A stretch of 64,000 nucleotides of DNA from positions 372,001 through 436,000 of the forward strand of contig NZ_UGOZ01000001.1 of NCBI RefSeq assembly GCF_900452865.1, read 5' to 3'. The stretch is from Legionella taurinensis. GTDB taxonomy: Bacteria > Pseudomonadota > Gammaproteobacteria > Legionellales > Legionellaceae. Position 1 is the first letter of the stretch, and the number at the start of each line of letters is the position of its first letter. Of the stretch, positions 29,724 to 40,952 are shown piece by piece. The notes under the pieces are model-generated. The model was given only the letters and a program-made list of their open reading frames with translations, ran no database searches and was not told the DNA's origin. The position numbers were made by a program, and so were the translations under genes.

Positions 29724-30107
29724 ATGAACGATACTTCAGCCTTATTACCACATATTAAATTGCGATTTAACATTGAGCATCCTAATCTGGAGGATTGCTA
29801 TGCTGAGGGGTATCAATGCGCGCTGTCCGAATTGGGCGAGCAGGAGAATCCTTACCGTCAGGGCACAAGCGAAAATGAACAATGGCAGGAAGGCTGGTGG
29901 GCAGGTTTTTATGGCGAAGAACCGCTTTATGATTTAGACGCAGCAACCTTTAAGAAGGATGAGGAAGAAAAGTCAGCCGTGTCAGCCGCCAATGACGGTT
30001 TATTTTCTATTCACAATAAATCATTTCTGGTAAAAGTGTTGCGTATTACCGGGGCCATCGCCGCTTCGGCCTTTGTCGGCTACCAGGTGCTTGATTTAGT
30101 CGCATAA
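29724..30107 (+). CDS. RMF-like domain protein with C-terminal membrane helix, LetE candidate
   Basis: A 127-residue protein. Residues 26-65 match ribosome modulation factor: GYQ at 29-31, NPY at 42-44 after the same 14-residue spacing as in E. coli RMF, then W54 and GWW (57-59), with one inserted residue. An acidic linker (79-83) and a C-terminal hydrophobic helix (about 104-124) follow; RMF itself has no such helix. Legionella LetE, an enhancer of transmission traits, is annotated near the suc genes in L. pneumophila as I recall, so this may be letE. A GAGAGGG ribosome site precedes the ATG. Confidence 0.55.
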   Translation: MNDTSALLPHIKLRFNIEHPNLEDCYAEGYQCALSELGEQENPYRQGTSENEQWQEGWWAGFYGEEPLYDLDAATFKKDEEEKSAVSAANDGLFSIHNKSFLVKVLRITGAIAASAFVGYQVLDLVA

Positions 30108-30113
30108 CCGTGG

Positions 30114-30132
30114 AGGCGGGGCAAACCCGCCT
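30114..30132. terminator. Terminator-like hairpin between convergent genes
   Basis: AGGCGGG-GCAAA-CCCGCCT is a perfect 7-bp GC-rich stem between the RMF-like gene (stop 30107) and the convergent SseB-like gene (stop at 30133). The plus side is followed by TCATTTAAAC, a poor U-tract. Confidence 0.5.
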
Positions 30133-30519
30133 TCATTTAAACAATTTTAAAACCATGCTGCGCATCCTGGCGATCTCGGATGCGTTAAATTCTTTGTAAA
30201 TTTCACTGCCAATATTCAAACAGACCGTCACGTCATCCCCTATCCCTTTCAGCAGATCAACGCCAGAAAGGCGCAGGATCTGAATGGCATCACGAATGTC
30301 CTGTGCCCAGGCATCAAGGTAGCTCATTTCACTAAAGACCGGCAAAAACGTGTGTTCACCTTCGTTAAGGTAAAGCACTTCCGGATTGTCCGGCGCAGAA
30401 TGAATATCCACCGGGATGATGAAATTAGCCTTGATGAATTCAAGGTAAGCTTTATTCGCCTGTTGACTATCCCCTTGCGAATCCAGGGCATTTTTTACAG
30501 CAAGTTCGAGACTGTTCAT
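30133..30519 (-). CDS. SseB-like domain protein
   Basis: A 128-residue cytoplasmic protein. The segment YLEFIKANFIIPVDI ... HTFLPVFSEMSYLDAWAQD matches the N-terminal domain of SseB (enhanced serine sensitivity) proteins. The hydrophobic residues before FLPVF and the downstream W are the most conserved points. The biochemical function of the family is unknown. The start is ATG 30519; a TTG 15 nt upstream is possible. A perfect 10-bp palindrome lies 27 bp upstream. Confidence 0.6.
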   Translation of the reverse strand: MNSLELAVKNALDSQGDSQQANKAYLEFIKANFIIPVDIHSAPDNPEVLYLNEGEHTFLPVFSEMSYLDAWAQDIRDAIQILRLSGVDLLKGIGDDVTVCLNIGSEIYKEFNASEIARMRSMVLKLFK

Positions 30520-30545
30520 AACCGACAATGTCAATAAAAGGTCAG

Positions 30546-30570
30546 ATTATACGCATTCATTGCGTATAAT
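30546..30570. promoter_or_regulatory. 10-bp inverted repeat, operator candidate
   Basis: ATTATACGCA-TTCAT-TGCGTATAAT, perfect over 10 bp with a 5-bp centre. It lies 27 bp upstream of the SseB-like start and about 80 bp from the promoter of the MFS gene. It contains TATAAT-like sequence on both strands. Symmetry and location fit a dimeric repressor site; a transcript hairpin is the alternative. Confidence 0.5.
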
Positions 30571-30627
30571 TATACCCCACCTTCCTTCTGCAAAGGAGAT
30601 GGAGGGGTTTTCCATGCCACTCTGGTG

Positions 30628-30655
30628 TTGAAATAAACATTTGTAGCAGTATAAT
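30628..30655 (+). promoter_or_regulatory. Sigma-70-type promoter of the MFS gene
   Basis: TTGAAA (30628-30633), a 16-bp spacer and a consensus TATAAT (30650-30655). The transcript would start near 30662, leaving about 98 nt of leader before ATG 30760. Confidence 0.65.
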
Positions 30656-30759
30656 GGGTGCTTGGGTTTGTAAATTTTTTGAGCTAATTGCTGTTGGTAG
30701 GGAGCATAAGATGGTCGGAATGGACGTTGCTTCTGGATACAGTTACCGAGTGTGTATTT

Positions 30760-32061
30760 ATGAATAAAATAGCAGTATCTCAAAATGCAGATTCCTCAGG
30801 ACGTTTCGGTCAACTGAGTTTTGCATGGATCGTCTGGGGGTTGGCGGCGGCGTTTTATTTTTCTGATTATCTCGCCAGAGTAGCACCCGGGGTGATGCAT
30901 CGCAGTCTGCAGATTGATTTTGGCATCAATGAGGTCGGGTTTGGGATTCTGACCGCGTCGTTTTACATACCTTATATTATTATGCAGGTTCCGGTTGGCC
31001 TGACTGTTGACCGTTTGAGTATCCGCGGTATTTTAACCGTGATGTCCCTGATTACTGCGTTAGGCTGTGGGGTCTTTGGTTTGGCAGACGGTTTGATGAT
31101 GGCCTCCGTTGGACGTATGCTGATTGGTTTTAGTGCTGCATTTGCCTTTGTCAGCGCGCTGCGTCTTGCGACCTCCTGGTTCCCGCCGGCCATGTTGGGT
31201 CTGTTGTCGGGTTTAACTCAGGCGCTGGGCATGTTGGGTGCTGCAGCGGGTGAGGCGCCTGTGTCTTTTCTGGTGTCCAATGTGGGCTGGCGCCACAGTA
31301 TGTTGATTATTGCATTCCTGTTTATCGTTTTAGCCGGTCTTTTGTATCAATTTGTTCAGGATAAGCCAGGCACCAAGCGCCGTGAGATTAAGGCACAACC
31401 CCACATCAGTATCCTTGAAAGTCTGAAAATTATTTTATCGCATCGACAAACCTGGCTTAATGCCTTGTATGCGGGTTTCCTTTTTGGCCCCACCGCTGTC
31501 ATTGGCGAAGCCATTGGTCCGGCTTACCTGCAATATGGTCGCGGCCTTTCAGCTCATGCGGCAGCTTTTGCAACCGGGCTCATTTTTATAGGTTGGGGCA
31601 TCAGCGGCCCGTTGTCGGGATGGGTTTCCGATCGCATGGGACGCCGCAAACCCTTTATGATTTTCTCAGCGCTGTGCGGCGTTGTACTGACGACCCTGTT
31701 TGTTTTCTACCCCGACATGAACAAAACATCCGCCTATGTGCTTTTCTTTCTCTTTGGGTTGACCAACACAGGCGTGGCTATCGCTTATGCGGTTTCCACT
31801 GAAATTCAGGAAAGCAAAGTCATCGGTACCTGCATCGCTTTTACCAACATGACTTCTATTTTTGTGGGTGCGTTAATGCAGCCCCTGGTGGGGCGTCTGG
31901 TGGATTTGTCAGCCGGAGCGCGGGCTTTCAATGTGGAAACCTTGCTGTTGAGCGACTTCCAGGCCGGCCTGCGTATTTTGCCGCTGTGTTCCCTGATTGC
32001 ACTCATTCTGGCATTCACTGTAAAGGAAACGTATTGCAAGCCCATAAGGCAGGTTAACTGA
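30760..32061 (+). CDS. Major facilitator superfamily transporter
   Basis: A 433-residue inner-membrane carrier with about 12 helices. It starts FAWIVWGLAAAFYFSDYLARVAPGVM, continues IMQVPVGLTVDRLSIRGIL (motif A region), then GRMLIGFSAAFAFVSALRLATSWFP and SDRMGRRKPFMIFSALCG (the second motif A). Legionellae carry many such transporters, some needed for amino-acid or phosphate-ester uptake in the vacuole. The substrate here is unknown. ATG 30760 is the first start after the promoter that gives a family-like N-terminus. Confidence 0.85.
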   Translation: MNKIAVSQNADSSGRFGQLSFAWIVWGLAAAFYFSDYLARVAPGVMHRSLQIDFGINEVGFGILTASFYIPYIIMQVPVGLTVDRLSIRGILTVMSLITALGCGVFGLADGLMMASVGRMLIGFSAAFAFVSALRLATSWFPPAMLGLLSGLTQALGMLGAAAGEAPVSFLVSNVGWRHSMLIIAFLFIVLAGLLYQFVQDKPGTKRREIKAQPHISILESLKIILSHRQTWLNALYAGFLFGPTAVIGEAIGPAYLQYGRGLSAHAAAFATGLIFIGWGISGPLSGWVSDRMGRRKPFMIFSALCGVVLTTLFVFYPDMNKTSAYVLFFLFGLTNTGVAIAYAVSTEIQESKVIGTCIAFTNMTSIFVGALMQPLVGRLVDLSAGARAFNVETLLLSDFQAGLRILPLCSLIALILAFTVKETYCKPIRQVN

Positions 32062-32193
32062 TCTGATTTTGTTGAGTTTTTTTTGTTATTTCTTTTGCTA
32101 GTTGGTGTATCTCGTGCTTTAATTAGGGCGGGTACTACTTACCGCATCTTCTATGCAGTTTTGCAGTGAGATGTCACTAACACGGAGATAATA

Positions 32194-33660
32194 ATGAAAA
32201 AAATCATAGGATTAGTGGTTATCCTGGCCGTTCTAGTCCTTGGCGGATATTATGGTATGGGCATTATCACTGAACACACAGTGAGAAAAAACGTCGATAT
32301 CGTTAATCAGTCGAATGGCCTGTTTGCCGATATCACGGAATACCATAGAGGCTGGTTTAAATCCCAGGCTACATTAAACTGGCGTTTACATGTGCCCGAG
32401 CGCATCGTCAGAGGTGCTGATGGCCAACCGCAAACCATGCCTGCACAAGATTACCAGATGCAAATGCCATTAACCATTTATCATGGCCCCATTATATTTG
32501 CTGATAACGGCGTTAAATTAGGCTTAGGTTACGCTAAAACGGACTTAACCTTACCACAAACCTATGCTGAACAGTTCAATAACACGTTTACCGGTGATTC
32601 CACCAAACCCAAACTGGATTTAAGTCTGCTGATTAACTACTTGAATAACAGCAAGGTCAATATGTCCATTCCTGAGTTTAAACTGATTGCCAAACAAGGT
32701 AATTCCCAGTTTGACTGGAAAGGCATGAGCAGCACCGTCAATGTGACGTCTTCCATGGACGAAGTGGCAGGCGACCTGACCATTGAAGGCATGAGCTTTG
32801 TAAAAGATCAAGTGACAGCTACCATGGGGGAAATCTCCAGCGAATACAACCTGCACCGAACAGACTCCGGTTTATTCCTTGGTGATGCCAGTGTTTCTTT
32901 CCCTTCTCTGCTCATCCAGGATAAAACTCAAAAACTGTTTGAACTGAATGATCTCGACATCAATACCAGCAGTGACATTGAGAGTGGTCTCTTCAATTCT
33001 CATTTCAAAAGCTCATTGGACAAGATCGTTACTCAGGGTAAAACCTATGGCCCCGGTAACCTGGAAATGGCTGTACGTAATCTTGATGCAGACGCGTTGG
33101 CCCGTATTAATGAACAAGCCAATAAAATGCAGCAGGGTTCTGATGCGGAGAAACAGCAGGCGTTGATGGCCATTATGCCTGAGATTCCTAAACTGTTTAG
33201 CCGTGGTGCGGAATTTGAAATTTCAGAAATGACATTTACCATGCCTGAGGGTACAGTCGAAGGCAACCTGATTATTACTCTGCCAAAAGGAGATAACAAT
33301 AATCCGGTCGAGATGATGCAGAAAGTTCAGGGTAACGGCCGTTTGAAGGTTCCAGGTGCGGTACTGAAGCAGATCATCAGCCAAACCGTCAGACAACGAT
33401 TGGCCGCCGGTTCCGCTCAGGTGACGTCAACTCCGGATACTACGGCTACCGATCCCAATGCGCCGGCTAACACTGACACAACGGCAACACCGGATATGGA
33501 ACAACAGGTTGCGGCTCAAACGGATCAACAAATCAATGCCATGGTTCAATCAGGCTTACTGGTTCAACAAAGCACGGACTACGTGGTTGAAGTCAGTCTG
33601 AATCAGGGCCAACTTGTTGTAAATGGCAAGCCTTTCAATCCTGCCATGATGAAATTCTAA
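32194..33660 (+). CDS. DUF945 (YdgA-like) family protein
   Basis: A 488-residue protein with an N-terminal membrane anchor or signal (IIGLVVILAVLVLGGYYGMGIITE). The body is periplasmic-looking and beta-rich: YHRGWFKSQATLNWRL near residue 50 is typical of DUF945. A Thr/Asp/Pro-rich linker occurs at about 408-432, before a final conserved segment ending QGQLVVNGKPFNP. YdgA-type proteins are inner-membrane anchored and of unknown role. It has its own upstream gap of 132 nt and a hairpin downstream. Confidence 0.8.
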   Translation: MKKIIGLVVILAVLVLGGYYGMGIITEHTVRKNVDIVNQSNGLFADITEYHRGWFKSQATLNWRLHVPERIVRGADGQPQTMPAQDYQMQMPLTIYHGPIIFADNGVKLGLGYAKTDLTLPQTYAEQFNNTFTGDSTKPKLDLSLLINYLNNSKVNMSIPEFKLIAKQGNSQFDWKGMSSTVNVTSSMDEVAGDLTIEGMSFVKDQVTATMGEISSEYNLHRTDSGLFLGDASVSFPSLLIQDKTQKLFELNDLDINTSSDIESGLFNSHFKSSLDKIVTQGKTYGPGNLEMAVRNLDADALARINEQANKMQQGSDAEKQQALMAIMPEIPKLFSRGAEFEISEMTFTMPEGTVEGNLIITLPKGDNNNPVEMMQKVQGNGRLKVPGAVLKQIISQTVRQRLAAGSAQVTSTPDTTATDPNAPANTDTTATPDMEQQVAAQTDQQINAMVQSGLLVQQSTDYVVEVSLNQGQLVVNGKPFNPAMMKF

Positions 33661-33677
33661 GTCTTATCAATACCTTG

Positions 33678-33708
33678 TGAGCAGGTTGAGTTTGAATTAA
33701 ACCTGCTC
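33678..33708 (+). terminator. Hairpin downstream of the DUF945 gene
   Basis: TGAGCAGGTT and AACCTGCTCA are perfect 10-bp complements around an 11-nt loop, 18 nt after the stop codon. The sequence after the stem (ATAATACC) is not U-rich, so it may stabilise the mRNA end rather than terminate on its own. Confidence 0.45.
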
Positions 33709-33806
33709 AATAATACCTGATTATCAGTCAATTTTTCGGTTGTTTTACTTGTCAGGAATTGTCCAATTGGGTAAGATTCATGTTTTTAAAGGAGGAGTTA
33801 ATAATA

Positions 33807-34088
33807 ATGACAACAATCAGTAATGAAGCCGGGGATACAACTGCGTCACTGGCCGAGAGCGTAACTCAATCAGTGCAAAGGTATTTCTCCGAGCTGAAGG
33901 GAACTGATCCTGTTGATCTGTACAAGTTTGTTTTGGAAGAAATAGAGACACCTCTGTTTCGTGCAGTAATGGAGCACTGCAAGTACAATCAATCTCGTGC
34001 AGCGGTTATGTTGGGTATTAGTCGAGGAACGTTACGCACCAAATTACGTCGCTATTTTGATGATAAATACGTTGGAACACGTGATTAA
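33807..34088 (+). CDS. fis: Fis-family DNA-binding protein
   Basis: A 93-residue nucleoid-associated protein. The C-terminal helix-turn-helix is unmistakable: LFRAVMEHCKYNQSRAAVMLGISRGTLRTKLRRY. The N-terminal half carries the dimer and inversion-stimulating region. Legionellae encode several Fis paralogues that regulate effector genes; which one this is cannot be told from sequence alone. I start at ATG 33807; an upstream start at 33759 would add 16 residues after a GGAGG site. The usual dusB partner is not adjacent. Confidence 0.93.
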   Translation: MTTISNEAGDTTASLAESVTQSVQRYFSELKGTDPVDLYKFVLEEIETPLFRAVMEHCKYNQSRAAVMLGISRGTLRTKLRRYFDDKYVGTRD

Positions 34089-34100
34089 GGTTAAGTAGAC

Positions 34101-34138
34101 CCAATAAAAAAGGAAGCTCAGGCTTCCTTTTTTATTGG
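34101..34138. terminator. Strong bidirectional terminator between fis and prs
   Basis: A perfect 17-bp stem (34101-34117 with 34122-34138) and a TCAG loop. The core is GGAAGC/GCTTCC flanked by A6 and T6, so both strands read as a GC stem followed by a U-tract. It lies between the convergent fis and prs genes. Confidence 0.9.
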
Positions 34139-34150
34139 TGTCATTGGCCT

Positions 34151-35098
34151 TTATTCAGCAAACATGGAGCTCACCGATTCTTCGACATTGACTCGTTTAA
34201 TGGCCTGAGCCAGCATGTCAGCTAAACTCACTACCCGAATTTTTTTACACTGTTTGGCGGCCTGAGAGAGAGGAATCGTATCGGTTACTACGACCTCATC
34301 CAGGGAGGAGTGAATGATGTTTTCAACAGCCGGACCTGAGAGCACGGGATGGGTGATGTAGGCTCGGACACTGTTGGCGCCATTGCGTTTCAAGTGCATG
34401 GCAGCTGAACAGAGCGTACCGGCGGTATCGACAATGTCATCGATAATGATGCAGTTTCTACCCGCAGGTTCTCCGATAATGTGCATCACTTCGGACTTAT
34501 TGGGGCCACTGCGGCGTTTGTCGATAATGGATAGTTCCGCATCATTCAAGCGTTTGGCCATGGCTCTGGCACGGACCACACCGCCGACATCCGGGGAAAC
34601 AACCATCAGGTTCGCCAGATTCTGCTGCTTGATGTCTTCGAGCAGAATGGGGGTTGAATACACGTTATCGACCGGCATGTAGAAAAATCCCTGTATCTGA
34701 TCAGCATGCAAATCAACGGTCAGAACCCGGCATATTCCTACCGAAGCCATCATGTCAGCGACAACCTTGGCAGTAATCGGAACGCGGGCGGAGCGAACAC
34801 GTCGATCCTGTCTCGCATAGCCAAAATAGGGAACAACAGCTGTGATTCGGCCTGCGGAAGAACGTCGCAGGGCATCGGCCATGGTCAATAATTCCATGAG
34901 GTTATTATTGGTTGGCGCACAGGTGGATTGGACAATAAAGACATCGCGTCCACGGACATTTTCCAGAATTTCAACCATGGTTTCACCATCGCTGAAGGTG
35001 CCTACAGTGGCTTGGCCTATCGGAATTTGTAAGTGGGAAGCAATTTTAAGTGCCAGTTCGGGGTTGGCATTGCCGGTAAAGATCATCATCGTTGACAT
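34151..35098 (-). CDS. prs: Ribose-phosphate pyrophosphokinase
   Basis: A 315-residue enzyme making PRPP from ribose 5-phosphate and ATP. N-terminal [14 protein letters not shown], the ATP-site YFGYARQDR, the metal/flexible-loop region [15 protein letters not shown] and the PRPP signature [14 protein letters not shown] are all present. The start is ATG at 35098, directly preceded by a TTTCTTAC leader. It lies 149 bp downstream of tRNA-Gln on the same strand. Confidence 0.98.
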   Translation of the reverse strand: MSTMMIFTGNANPELALKIASHLQIPIGQATVGTFSDGETMVEILENVRGRDVFIVQSTCAPTNNNLMELLTMADALRRSSAGRITAVVPYFGYARQDRRVRSARVPITAKVVADMMASVGICRVLTVDLHADQIQGFFYMPVDNVYSTPILLEDIKQQNLANLMVVSPDVGGVVRARAMAKRLNDAELSIIDKRRSGPNKSEVMHIIGEPAGRNCIIIDDIVDTAGTLCSAAMHLKRNGANSVRAYITHPVLSGPAVENIIHSSLDEVVVTDTIPLSQAAKQCKKIRVVSLADMLAQAIKRVNVEESVSSMFAE

Positions 35099-35247
35099 GT
35101 GTAAGAAACCTTCGATTGTTTATAATCAGTTAACTTAAACACATAGCAGAAGACAGCCAGAAAGATATAATTATTATTTTAGCGATCCGGTGAACGCATC
35201 CTTCCCGGTTATCTTCTGCCGTCTGTTTACTTGAATCAACAAGAAAA

Positions 35248-35322
35248 TGGCTGGGGTGCTAGGATTCGAACCTAGGTATGCAGGGATCAAAACCCTGTGC
35301 CTTACCACTTGGCGACACCCCA
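35248..35322 (-). tRNA. tRNA-Gln (anticodon UUG)
   Basis: Read on the minus strand, the 75-nt sequence starts TGGGGTG and ends CACCCCA-G-CCA, a perfect 7-bp acceptor stem with an encoded CCA. The anticodon loop reads TTTTGAT (anticodon TTG) with stem CAGGG/CCCTG. The T arm is CTAGG-TTCGAAT-CCTAG. The D arm has GCCAAGTGGTAAGGC. All four arms fold without mismatch. Confidence 0.97.
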
Positions 35323-35479
35323 ATATGCTTAGATTCTTAATCATCCATGAATCATCTGCAGTTGTCGCTGCAATGTGCTGCGTATTTTGCAGAGAAATGA
35401 GGGCAATGTCAACGTTGACCTGCGAAATTATTTTCACAGGCCAATTTCTTCATTTTATTGCTCATTTTAAGAACATAAA

Positions 35480-38454
<2,975 letters not shown>

Positions 38455-38457
38455 GGT

Positions 38458-39195
38458 TTATTCCTGTGTTTCGCCAACCAGCTTTTCCATGGACTGATGA
38501 ACGCGTTTGATCAGTTCCTCTTTCTGGTCTGTGGTATAGGCACTCGCATCAATGGGTTCACCGATATGAATTTCAGCCGTTTGATTGATGTTAAATTGCA
38601 GGGTTCTTGCCGGCAGGATGTTATAAGCACCGCGAATACCAATGGGGATGATGATGGCTTTGGCTTCGATGGCGGTGACAAAGGCGCCTTTTTTAAAGGG
38701 GGCAAGTTTACCATCCTTCGAACGGGTGCCTTCGGGCGCTATCCACATGATGATGCCGCTTTCCAGCAGTTGACGCATGGCTTCGAGATCTTTAATCGCC
38801 TGATTGCGGTTTTTTCTATCGATAAAAGGAAATTCCGCTGCCGTCATGCCTTTTCCCATAATAGGAATTTTGGACAGTTCCTTTTTAGCCAGCATGCGTA
38901 TGGAGTGATTGGGGAAGGCTTTAAAGCTGATGGGAATATCGTAAAGGCTGCTGTGGTTACACATGATGATGTAGGCCTTTCCTGGCTGAGGAACCACGCC
39001 GTGGGGATTGATGATTTTGCATTGGACCCCCACGAGGTTAAGCAGGCGGTTAACCCAGCGATGAATCGTCGTGTCTACCCAGGCACGGTTGGTTTTACCG
39101 AACAGACGCATGAGGACGGAGCGGCTGCATGCATTCACCGTATAAAGCGCTGACAGCAGCATAATCCAGAACGTGCGGAGTTTACTGATTTTCAT
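38458..39195 (-). CDS. plsC: 1-acyl-sn-glycerol-3-phosphate acyltransferase
   Basis: A 245-residue membrane-associated acyltransferase making phosphatidic acid. Block I NHSSLYDI (HX4D catalytic motif), block II around FIDRKNRNQAI, block III EGTRSKDGKLAPFKKGAF and block IV IIPIGIRG are visible. An N-terminal hydrophobic helix precedes the catalytic domain. It is convergent with ggt, only 3 nt apart. Confidence 0.93.
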   Translation of the reverse strand: MKISKLRTFWIMLLSALYTVNACSRSVLMRLFGKTNRAWVDTTIHRWVNRLLNLVGVQCKIINPHGVVPQPGKAYIIMCNHSSLYDIPISFKAFPNHSIRMLAKKELSKIPIMGKGMTAAEFPFIDRKNRNQAIKDLEAMRQLLESGIIMWIAPEGTRSKDGKLAPFKKGAFVTAIEAKAIIIPIGIRGAYNILPARTLQFNINQTAEIHIGEPIDASAYTTDQKEELIKRVHQSMEKLVGETQE

Positions 39196-39258
39196 TGGAA
39201 CTCGTTTCTATCATTGGGTGGGGAATCATACTGTAAGAGCAGGAAGTTGCCCATACTC

Positions 39259-39558
39259 TTACACTTTATCCCAGCGCACATTGCAGTTTTTCTTAACAGC
39301 CGCGGTCAGGAGCTGGACTAAAGGATAGGCGCGATTGGCAAGACTCACCTGATCGTCATCGTCTTCCGGATTTAACGGCTGCTTTTGGGTTTCCCTGTCG
39401 ATGGCTTCTTTCAAGTGGTCAAGGGCTTCCGGTATTTCATCAGCGACCAGGGCGCCAGGGATGATGCCACTGTGCCCCATCATCTTTAACAGTCGCTGCG
39501 CAATATCCCCTAACATGGTGATATTTTCATAAGCGTCGCTTTTAAATTTAACTAACAT
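39259..39558 (-). CDS. DUF1840 domain protein
   Basis: A 99-residue cytoplasmic protein that fits DUF1840: MLVKFKSDAYENITMLGDIAQRLLKMMGHSGIIPGAL, then PEALDHLKEAI and a C-terminal RAYPLVQLLTAAVKKNCNVRWDK. An acidic EDDDD patch sits in the middle. The family is short, proteobacterial and without known function. It lies between mutM and plsC on the same strand. Confidence 0.85.
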   Translation of the reverse strand: MLVKFKSDAYENITMLGDIAQRLLKMMGHSGIIPGALVADEIPEALDHLKEAIDRETQKQPLNPEDDDDQVSLANRAYPLVQLLTAAVKKNCNVRWDKV

Positions 39559-39637
39559 ACAGCTGTCCTTCTCTGGTATGAAACAGGGTAAGAATTATAT
39601 ACCGATTATACAGTAAGAAACGAGGGGCGAAAGGCAT

Positions 39638-40471
39638 TCATTCCGCGGCCGGCACAGGCTGGCATTGAGGGCAGAAGGCCGAACTTCTGCCACCAATGAT
39701 TTTGACCTCAATGGCACAGCGGCAGTGAAAGCAGGGTTGGTTTTTACGGCCATAGACTTGAAGCTTCTGGGTAAAATAGCCGGGCTTGCCGTCTTTATCA
39801 TAAAAATCGCGAAGCGTGGTGCCGCCGGCTTCAATGGCGCGCCGCAATACAGCCTGGATGTGCAGACTCAGGCGGTTGAATTGTTCGCGGCTTACGCGTC
39901 CTGCGGGTGTGAATGGGTGAAGGCCCGCCAGAAACAGACTTTCGGTGGCGTAAATGTTGCCCACTCCTACCACAATCCGGTTGTCCATGATGAAGGATTT
40001 GATGGTTTGGGTTTTGCGTTTTGCTTTTTCAAATAAATAGTCGCCATGGAACGCTTCGCTTAAAGGCTCCGGTCCCAGGTGACGGAACAGGGGGTGATCG
40101 TCCGGAGCATCGGCAAGGTACAGCCACAAGCCAAAACGGCGCGGATCGTTGTATCGAAGAAGCCCGCCATCGGTTAACAGCAAGTCGATGTGATCATGCT
40201 TTTTAGGCGGGGGAGCGTTGTTTTTAAGCAGACGCAGATGCCCGGTCATGCCCAGATGAATAAGAAGATACCCCTCTTCGAGGTGAATGAGAATGTATTT
40301 AGCACGCCGGCTGACCTCAATGATTTTTTTGCCGATGCAGTAGGCGGCTAGCTGGGGCGGCACCGGCTTACGCAGGCGTGAATCCCTGACGGCCAAGCCG
40401 CTGATTTCTCGTGCCATCAGAAACGGTTTAATGCCTTCCTTGGTGGTTTCGACTTCAGGTAATTCCGGCAT
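39638..40471 (-). CDS. mutM: Formamidopyrimidine-DNA glycosylase
   Basis: A 277-residue base-excision repair glycosylase/lyase acting on 8-oxoguanine. It begins MPELPEVETTKEGI, where Pro1 after Met removal is the nucleophile and Glu2 is essential. Conserved RRAKYILIHL and HLGMTGHLRL follow. The C-terminal zinc finger is CFHCRCAIEVKIIGGRSSAFCPQC. It overlaps the upstream small membrane gene by one base (TGATG), indicating coupled translation. Confidence 0.97.
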   Translation of the reverse strand: MPELPEVETTKEGIKPFLMAREISGLAVRDSRLRKPVPPQLAAYCIGKKIIEVSRRAKYILIHLEEGYLLIHLGMTGHLRLLKNNAPPPKKHDHIDLLLTDGGLLRYNDPRRFGLWLYLADAPDDHPLFRHLGPEPLSEAFHGDYLFEKAKRKTQTIKSFIMDNRIVVGVGNIYATESLFLAGLHPFTPAGRVSREQFNRLSLHIQAVLRRAIEAGGTTLRDFYDKDGKPGYFTQKLQVYGRKNQPCFHCRCAIEVKIIGGRSSAFCPQCQPVPAAE

Positions 40472-40707
40472 CAGTCTTGATCTTTATGTTCTATAATCCG
40501 GCCTTGCGGCGTATCCTGTTTAACCTTGGGCGGCGGGAATAGTGCGTTTTTAATCAGGGTGGCTACCCAGAGTAAGCCGCCGATAAACAATCCCCAGACC
40601 AGGACATAGGAAAACATGATAAACAGACCAATTAACAAGGAAACGGCCACGCCGATGACCAAAAAAGGCACAATGCTTTCTATGATTCGTTTTATATTGT
40701 CATTCAT
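40471..40707 (-). CDS. Small two-helix membrane protein
   Basis: A 78-residue protein with two hydrophobic segments (about residues 13-34 and 36-50) and a charged C-terminal tail (KVKQDTPQGRIIEHKDQD). I do not recognise a family. Its stop overlaps the mutM start by one base, so it is read in the same message. Coding potential is supported by the coupling and by the membrane pattern. Confidence 0.6.
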   Translation of the reverse strand: MNDNIKRIIESIVPFLVIGVAVSLLIGLFIMFSYVLVWGLFIGGLLWVATLIKNALFPPPKVKQDTPQGRIIEHKDQD

Positions 40708-40878
40708 TATGGAGTCCTGTTCTCGATGTACTTCAATTTATTTCCTGTTTTAATTAAAATTATCGTTCACAAGTCGGCCTGATGCAATGCGGTTTGTGCA
40801 ATTTGTGGTATGATCATAAGAGTGGGGTGTAATTGTATACCTTCGCACACGCCTTGGCTTAATAGAGGATTCGATCTC

Positions 40879-40899
40879 ATGTCGAAGCTGAGCGGATAG
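40879..40899 (+). other. Mini-ORF in the desaturase leader
   Basis: A six-codon reading frame, MSKLSG, starts at ATG 40879 with AGAGG eight bases upstream and stops with TAG at 40897-40899. It lies 54 bp before the desaturase ATG. Short inverted repeats (TTCGA/TCGAA, then AGCTGA/TCAGCT) overlap or follow it. A leader-peptide role is possible but unproven. Confidence 0.25.
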
Positions 40900-40952
40900 T
40901 TTAATCAGCTGTTAAGTCTCTGGCAAATAATTCTTTTTTGGGGAGTTACCGA

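Noticed and set aside
30547-30783. 78-codon minus-strand frame covering the MFS promoter region
   Set aside because: It runs through the promoter and the palindrome, has biased Tyr/Gln/Lys content and overlaps the MFS N-terminus.
38497-39153. 218-codon open frame antisense to plsC
   Set aside because: The opposite strand carries all acyltransferase motifs; this frame shows no domain and no start signal.
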